Assembly (NCBI RefSeq): GCF_030272615.1
Contig: NC_081413.1
Coordinates: 21,268,501-21,332,500, forward strand
DNA length: 64,000 nucleotides
Origin: Cryptomeria japonica
Taxonomy: Eukaryota; Streptophyta; Pinopsida; Cupressales; Cupressaceae
Direction of reading: 5' to 3'
The notes under the pieces were generated by a model. It was not told the origin of the DNA. It saw only the letters and a list, made by a program, of their open reading frames with translations, and ran no database searches. The translations under genes were made by a program, and so were the position numbers. Within the stretch, counting starts at the first letter, position 1. Each line of letters begins with the position of its first letter. Below are positions 58,651 to 64,000 of the stretch, in pieces.

Positions 58651-61367
58651 TTCTAATTCTCATTGCCTTGACTGTGATCGGGTTTGGGCCATTTTGTTTA
58701 CAAGCTTTTGTTGAAGTTGTGTGAAAATGATGATGAGTTTTTGATAAAATGAGAGATTGATGGTTGGTGAATTGTGTTTCATGTGGATCTCTAGCACTTA
58801 AAGGTAGATGTAACCAAAATTCCTTCTTTGAATTGCTTGTTTTCTTTTGATAAGGTTGGATGTGATAAGGTGTAGAGAAATCTGAGATGTGTTATAGATT
58901 TAACTACCTAGTAATGAGAGGATTCACTCATGAACTAGTTTTAACCTGCGTAGATGTGTCTCTTAGGATGAGCTTATCCTAGATGTAGAAAAAATCTAAA
59001 AAGTGATGTGATGTGTTTGATTCAAGCAATATCTAAAAAGAGAACTTGGGGAAAGAACCTCTTAATGTTTTGAGAGTTGGAATAGATTGATGATGAAGTG
59101 ATGATGTATGAGTAAGATAATGGATGAAAATGTTTTTAACTTCAATAAAAGCTTTGTGTCACAAATGGGACAAACTGTACCTCTTCCCTTTCAGGTGTTG
59201 GTGGTATTTCTAGAGCTACGTTGTATGTGATACAGACATTTGGGAAAAAGTTGGGATTAATCTTACCTCCTTGGTTTTTGTGATAACTCAGAGCTCTATA
59301 TTGCATAAAATCTTTGCGGTTCAATGTCTCTGAATCAAATTCATTTGTTTTGCTTTGAAGGTAGAGACACATGTGATGCAGAAAAAATCTATGTGAGACA
59401 AAGATTTGTCTATTTATATAGAAGAATTTCCTCCTTTTGATCAAAGCCTTTGAGCTCAATCGTCTTCTTTTCAAGTTGATATTCTGATGACGCTTCTTCT
59501 TTCGCAAGATGTGAAAAATGGTCACAAAGTTTGATTCTTTGTTGTTTGCACTTTGTTTTTGGTATTTTTGATTGTTTTGAAAGATGTTTTGTTGGATGAA
59601 TACTTTGTTTTTTTTTTGTTTTTTTTTTGGAAGTGACTTTTATTTTGATGTTTCTTTGACAAGAAAACAAAGCAAGCACACAAACACAAGAATGTTGCCT
59701 AAAAGGCACAAATGAGTATGGGTCTAGATCAACCCAATCTTTGGACTTTTATATGACCCTTCCTTTAGATGTATTTTAAGGTGTATTTCCAAAGCCTGAA
59801 GTCAGCTCAATTTGCACTTGGTCTTTGACTAAAATGAACACACTTCAAACACTTTTTATCCCTAAGGTCAAATGGCCAATTGTGATAAATTTAGCCCACA
59901 TCTTGATATTTCTTCGACTTTGGTACTACATACCTTATGAATCCCGCCGTGGCAGGCAAGGATGTGATATACTAAGTCTTGCATGAGCATAACAAATAGA
60001 TGATCCCTATGATGGAGGAGTCACCACTTTTATCAAGCCACAAGTGACTTTTCAAAAAGCTATGTTTCTACTCAAGGAAATACGTATGGTGAGTATCTTG
60101 GGAGCAAAACCATCTATGCTCTTGCACTAAATTATATCGCAAATATCCTTAATCAATAGAATGGGTGGGCTACTACTTAAAGGTGTTTAGTCATGTTTGA
60201 TGTTTTTGGACATAAGTTCATTCTGCAGTGACTCACTTAAGAGCCTTGTAACTAGTGGTGAGGCCCATTTGTCCTTTCGGCAAGTTACACTGTAGGAACA
60301 GCTATACCCAAGGCTACATCTTTCGCTCTCACTTGATTTTTATAGTGGCTCGAAGGATTTACCGTGCGAGGTCGTTCCCAAGAGTGATGTGTCTCTTGGC
60401 AGGCCTCTCTTAAAAAGAGAATTTTTTTGAGTGTTACTAACACTTTTCTCTTGTACCTAGGACCACGAAAGCCAAGGGAGAGGATAGTGTGTGTTAGAGG
60501 TGGGACCACTCGACCAACTTTTTGCACAGGTGTGCCAAGCACGAAAAACACTTGTTCTTTTTAATCTACCATTGCAATGTGATCTAACTATTTGGAGATG
60601 TTGCTCCAACATTCATGGTGTTCTTTTTAACTTCAAATGCAAAGGTTTTTGAGTAAACTAGAATTTTGGAAATCCTAGTCAATTGAAATTGAAGCACATA
60701 TGTATGAAGAAAAATCGCTTTGCAAAAGGTTTTAAACAAGTTGATTGTGTATTTTATGTGCACTGAAAATTGAAGTGTGGATTGTAAATTCTTTAGTTTG
60801 ATGCAAGGAAATGAAATTGTTGATTTTAAGCACCAAATTTCCTAACTTGCAAGAAAACAAATGTTGTTTTGTTCAGTTTTAATGCACCAAAGAAATAAGT
60901 GATCCTAACTGGAAAGCAAGGGAAAGTTTGTTTGTTCAAGTTTAAAAACACCAAAATAAAGTTTTTGATTTTAAAAGGTGAGTTTTTAAACCTGCACAAA
61001 CAACAACCGATTAGTAAAATCCATATCTAAGGGGGGCTTCCACAAGCCTTAAAATTTTCACTTTTTCGGTTACAATGTCTTTTTTACAACATTCTGTTAC
61101 AATAGTGCTAGTCTATGTTTGAACAAAAGTGCTATTTAACACAAACGCGCTAAAAGAAAAAGAAAAATAAAGAAGGCAAAAGCGCTTAAACAGGGTCAAT
61201 AGCGCCAAAAAAGGGTCAAAAGCGCTAATCTTGATACAATAGCGCTATTGTAAGAACAATAGCGCTAGAACCACAAGTATCAATAGCGCTAAAGTGCAAC
61301 CTGTGTGACAATTTCAACATTCAAACATGTTATTGGTTTAAAAAAATGATCTTTTGGGTGTTTGGAT
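58651..61367 (-). other. 5' leader of E12 with second decamer array
   Basis: 2.7 kb between the primer site and gag. At about 61100-61300 some nine variants of CAATAGCGCT occur (plus strand), the reverse complement of the array near the 3' end. Apart from the possible upstream frame, no gene is visible. Confidence 0.65.
59142..59709 (-). other. Possible upstream open reading frame in the E12 leader
   Basis: Two overlapping minus-strand frames (59709-59410 and 59525-59142) encode Lys-rich, then Tyr/Asn/Pro-containing sequence ending LEIPPTPEREEVQFVPF. Tat/Ogre-type elements often carry an additional ORF of unknown function upstream of gag, and this is the right place. I see no motif that links it to a family, and the Lys-rich half coincides with T-rich simple sequence, so it may be chance. 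Confidence 0.3.
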
Positions 61368-61385
61368 TTCACGTCGGGTTCACCA
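61368..61385 (-). promoter_or_regulatory. Primer binding site of E12 (tRNA-Trp type)
   Basis: The minus strand reads TGGTGAACCCGACGTGAA, two bases from the LTR. It complements the 3' end of plant tRNA-Trp (TTCACGTCGGGTTCACCA) as I recall that sequence. Confidence 0.75.
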
Positions 61386-61387
61386 AA

Positions 61388-62773
61388 TGATGCTCTGCAA
61401 AATGGACAAGGTTAGCAAATGACAAACAACACAAGACACAAGAAATCATTAGTGTTAGTTAACCAAAAACTAATCTAAATAGGCATATCAAAAGAGACAC
61501 TAAGATCATGCTAATATGTCTAACAAATGAAACAAAGATAATAAGGCATCTCCAAATGCCTCTTAGCATGCTCTTAGCTCCTTCTCCCTTGTTCCTCTCC
61601 TCTCCAAGTTCCAAAATAGTGTAGCTCTCAGTAGCTTTTTGCACTATAGATGCTTATGGAGGATTGAGATTTGAGTATTTGCTCCAAATGTAAAATGAAA
61701 AGCTAAAATACTAGATGCTATTAAAAATGATTGATTTTAACCAAAATAACAAGATATTAGTTTGCTATGCTAAATGCTCTCTAAAATGCCTATAGGTTAA
61801 ATGCATACAAGTTTTTAGGATCTGGATTATGAAGAAATGGGCTCTATTTGTAGGGAAAATGGAGCAATGAATGGTTGAGATTGAGCAATCTCAACAAGGG
61901 TCAGGATTGAATGATTTTCAATCCATGTGAGGGCTTTCAACCTAATCCCAGAATGACAAGTGTCAATGTGAGATAGGTTGAGAGGAGAGGGAATAAACAT
62001 TAAATGCTTGACATGACCTTGGGAGTTAAGGTCAGGGTTAGTTGAATGAATAAACTCTTTATTCAAAGAATAAAACTTTTATCCAATGGATAAACTCTTG
62101 TGCAAATGTAAAAAGGGATAAACATGGTCAAAGCAATAAATGCTTGGGGAGACAAGTTTGAAATAACCATAAATGGTTATGTAAGAGCCATTAATGGTCA
62201 TGTAAGAGCCATTAGTGGTTTTTGAAGACTTTAGAGTTTAAATTGTTGAACACGTAAAGCATTAAATGCTTTTCAAAGACTTTTGAAGTCTTTGAGAAGT
62301 GACTCCATTTTGCTTAGGAATATGACAATAATTAAGGGATGGATTAAGCTAATTAGGAAGGGGGTAGAAGAATCTAGAAGGGGATTAGATTTGCAAGTGG
62401 ATTTGGTGGGTGAGGGAAAATAAGATTTTTAATTAAAATAAAATTCATTTATTTCAATAAATGTGTGCAAGTTGCATTTGTAGGAAAATGCAAGGTGGGG
62501 GGGATAATGATTTAAATAAATGTTTAATTTAATTTATTTAAAAGAGGAATAGGGGGATTCAATTAAATAAATAGATTTTATTTATTTAATTGATTGTGAA
62601 TTTGGTATAATGAATTAATTAAAATAAATTCAATAATTTACTTAATTAATAGGAGAATGTTTTGAAGATGAATTAATTAAATATTACTTTAATTAACTCC
62701 TGGCTAGTGGATTTTTTATCAAATAAATAGGACATATTCATTTAAGTAAAATGGATAGATTTATGTGACTACA
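61388..62773 (-). repeat. 5' LTR of E12
   Basis: 1386 bp, aligned throughout with 44369-45750. The TATA box here reads TACAAATAG (61843-61851), a T-to-C change relative to the 3' LTR. Confidence 0.92.
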
Positions 62774-62778
62774 ATAAG
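62774..62778. repeat. Target-site duplication of E12, right copy (ATAAG)
   Basis: An exact copy of 44364-44368. Confidence 0.92.
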
Positions 62779-63750
62779 TACAAAGGAAAAGGAGATCTTA
62801 AGGCACATATAAGACAGTTTATCATGACTTGCATTGAGGTAGCAACATAAGAGACATATTTGATGAGATTATTCCCACCAAGATTAGGTGATCAAGCTAT
62901 GGAATGGTTCTCCCAACTTCCACTTGGAATTAAGTCATGGGGTGACTTAGTAGAGGCATTTATCCAACTTTTCTCATACAACATAGAGATAGACATATCA
63001 GTCACCACTTTGTGCAACACTAAACAAAAGGATGGAGAATCTTTTTCATCTTTATTACAATGATGGAGGAATTTAGCTAGCAGATGCTCTTCTGAAATTC
63101 CACAAAAACAAATGGTAGAGATGTTCACCCAAAATGTCAACAAAGACATTGGTTATGACTTGAGAGAATCTTGTTTGTCCACCTTCAAGGAAATCATTGA
63201 AAAAGGCTTAGCAATAGAGAAGGTCCTAATTGAGCAAGGCATTGTCAAAATATTCAAAGAAAACAAAGAGGACTTTAAAGGAAAAGAAAAGCCACGATTT
63301 TGGAACAAGAACAAGAACACAGTCAATGATGGTGTTGTTGATGCCAATACAGTACGACCCAAAATCATTTTTTTTGGATCAAGCTCTACAAACAATCAGG
63401 TGAATACTCAAACAAATTCAAAATCATGAAGGAAATACACCCCATTGGGAGAACCACTAGAGTCAATTTTCAAAAAGCTAGTGGAAAACAAAATAATAAC
63501 AATTCTAGATTTGCCTCCATATGAGCCAAAGCTTAAACCAAATTGGTGGAATGATGATGAGTATTATGAATTTCATAAGAGCAAGGGTCATAAGATAGGA
63601 AAATGTCATCAATTGAAGAACATCATACAAGATCTCATTGATAGAGGTGACATTGAGATTGAAGGACATTCATCCAATCAAGAGCATGAGATGTTTAAGG
63701 AACCATTCCCAAAACATGACAAGGGAAAAGACAAAGCCACAGATGAGTAG
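62779..63750 (+). pseudogene. E11 Gag, continuation after E12
   Basis: Resumes the Gag core directly: YKGKGDLKAHIRQF, TYLMRLFPPRLGDQAMEWFS, LCNTKQKDGESFSSLLQ, then RCSSEIPQKQMVEMFTQNV and KPRFWNKNKNTVNDGVVDA. A knuckle, YEFHKSKGHKIGKC, lies at about 63565-63606 (the first Cys is Tyr here) with LKNIIQDLIDRGDIEIEG after it. Stops at about 62848, 63061 and 63427 break it. It is homologous across its length to E12 Gag, so the two elements are of the same lineage. Confidence 0.82.
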
Positions 63751-64000
63751 ACCAATTATACTAGAGCATCCTATAAATATGATTCAACTGTCAATCACAT
63801 TTCGATAGACAATTATGTCTCTACTATTATCATCAAGGACAAAATGCTTGAGAGTTCTGCCCAAAGAACCAATATCATCCTAAAAGGCATTAGATCTTCA
63901 TCTGAACCTACCTTTTAATGTAATGTCACAACTCATCAAGGTAAATTTACTTTGCAAGGTGCTTCGGCTAAAAAAATCACTTCCTCATGAACCAAACCTA
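63751..64000 (+). pseudogene. E11 region between Gag and protease, cut by the window edge
   Basis: Continues the reading sense with TRASYKYDSTVNHISIDNYV, which aligns with TQAAYNYTVNHLYDA in E12, then CNVTTHQGKFTLQGASA, matching the E12 segment just before the protease. Two stops occur. The protease core should begin just beyond the edge. Confidence 0.6.

Larger units (their letters stand above)
44369..62773 (-). mobile_element. 18.4-kb Tat-lineage Ty3/gypsy retrotransposon with an antisense PMD gene (E12)
   Basis: Complete structure on the minus strand: 5' LTR (62773-61388), tRNA-Trp-type primer site, 2.7-kb leader, gag, protease, RT, RNase H, a second archaeal-type RNase H, integrase (ending 51387), then 5.6 kb holding a plus-strand PMD pseudogene, then purine tract and 3' LTR (45750-44369). 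A perfect ATAAG duplication flanks it. The extra RNase H between the standard one and integrase is the mark of the Tat lineage. LTRs appear about 97% identical by eye, so it is among the younger insertions here, yet its coding frames carry many stops. Confidence 0.92.
39935..64000 (+). mobile_element. Tat-like Ty3/gypsy retrotransposon (E11), interrupted by E12, runs off the window
   Basis: 5' LTR (39935 to about 40732), a leader of 2.6 kb with a triplicated 303-bp repeat, gag from 43366, then E12 (44369-62773), then gag and the start of protease to the window end. It has inserted into the Copia element E10, just upstream of its protease codons. Gag is clearly related to that of E12, so a related element landed inside it. 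RT and integrase would lie to the right of the window. Confidence 0.8.

Overview
This is plant nuclear DNA made almost entirely of transposable elements. I found no intact host gene, tRNA, rRNA or CRISPR. Copia and Tat-type Ty3/gypsy retrotransposons, a plant mobile domain (PMD) pseudogene and a poly(A)-tailed LINE point to a seed plant. The age and depth of the nested insertions suggest a large, slowly purged genome such as a gymnosperm, but that is inference. I label the elements E1 to E12, left to right.

Left part (1-11.4 kb). An old LTR element, E1, ends in an LTR that was split by E2. E2 is a 2.9-kb non-autonomous element with two 1.23-kb LTRs around only 470 bp, with a perfect GATAT target duplication. 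After gene-free DNA comes E3, a 5'-truncated LINE with an A-rich tail.

Middle part (11.4-32.4 kb). E4 is a minus-strand Copia remnant. Its gag zinc knuckle was cut by E5, an 8.0-kb gypsy element that encodes only Gag and a protease-like domain, flanked by a perfect GGGAC duplication. E7 is a nearly complete but stop-riddled Copia element with 301-bp LTRs, inserted into an older LTR-like sequence (E6). E8 is a heavily decayed plus-strand Copia element.

Right part (32.4-64 kb). This is a five-level nest. E8 (Copia, +) is interrupted by E9 (gypsy, -), which is interrupted by E10 (Copia, -), which is interrupted by E11 (Tat-like gypsy, +, running off the right edge), whose gag gene is interrupted by E12 (Tat gypsy, -). 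E12 is 18.4 kb with a perfect ATAAG duplication, near-identical 1.38-kb LTRs, a tRNA-Trp-type primer binding site, Gag, protease, RT, two RNase H domains and integrase.

The most interesting object is E12. Between integrase and its 3' LTR it carries an antisense, intron-less, degraded PMD gene. Close to each end of its interior lies an array of a short AGCGCTATTG-like motif, and the two arrays are in opposite orientations. E5 is also notable: a trimmed gag-protease element whose LTRs and leader repeat a GTGTGCAC-centred, hairpin-capable motif.
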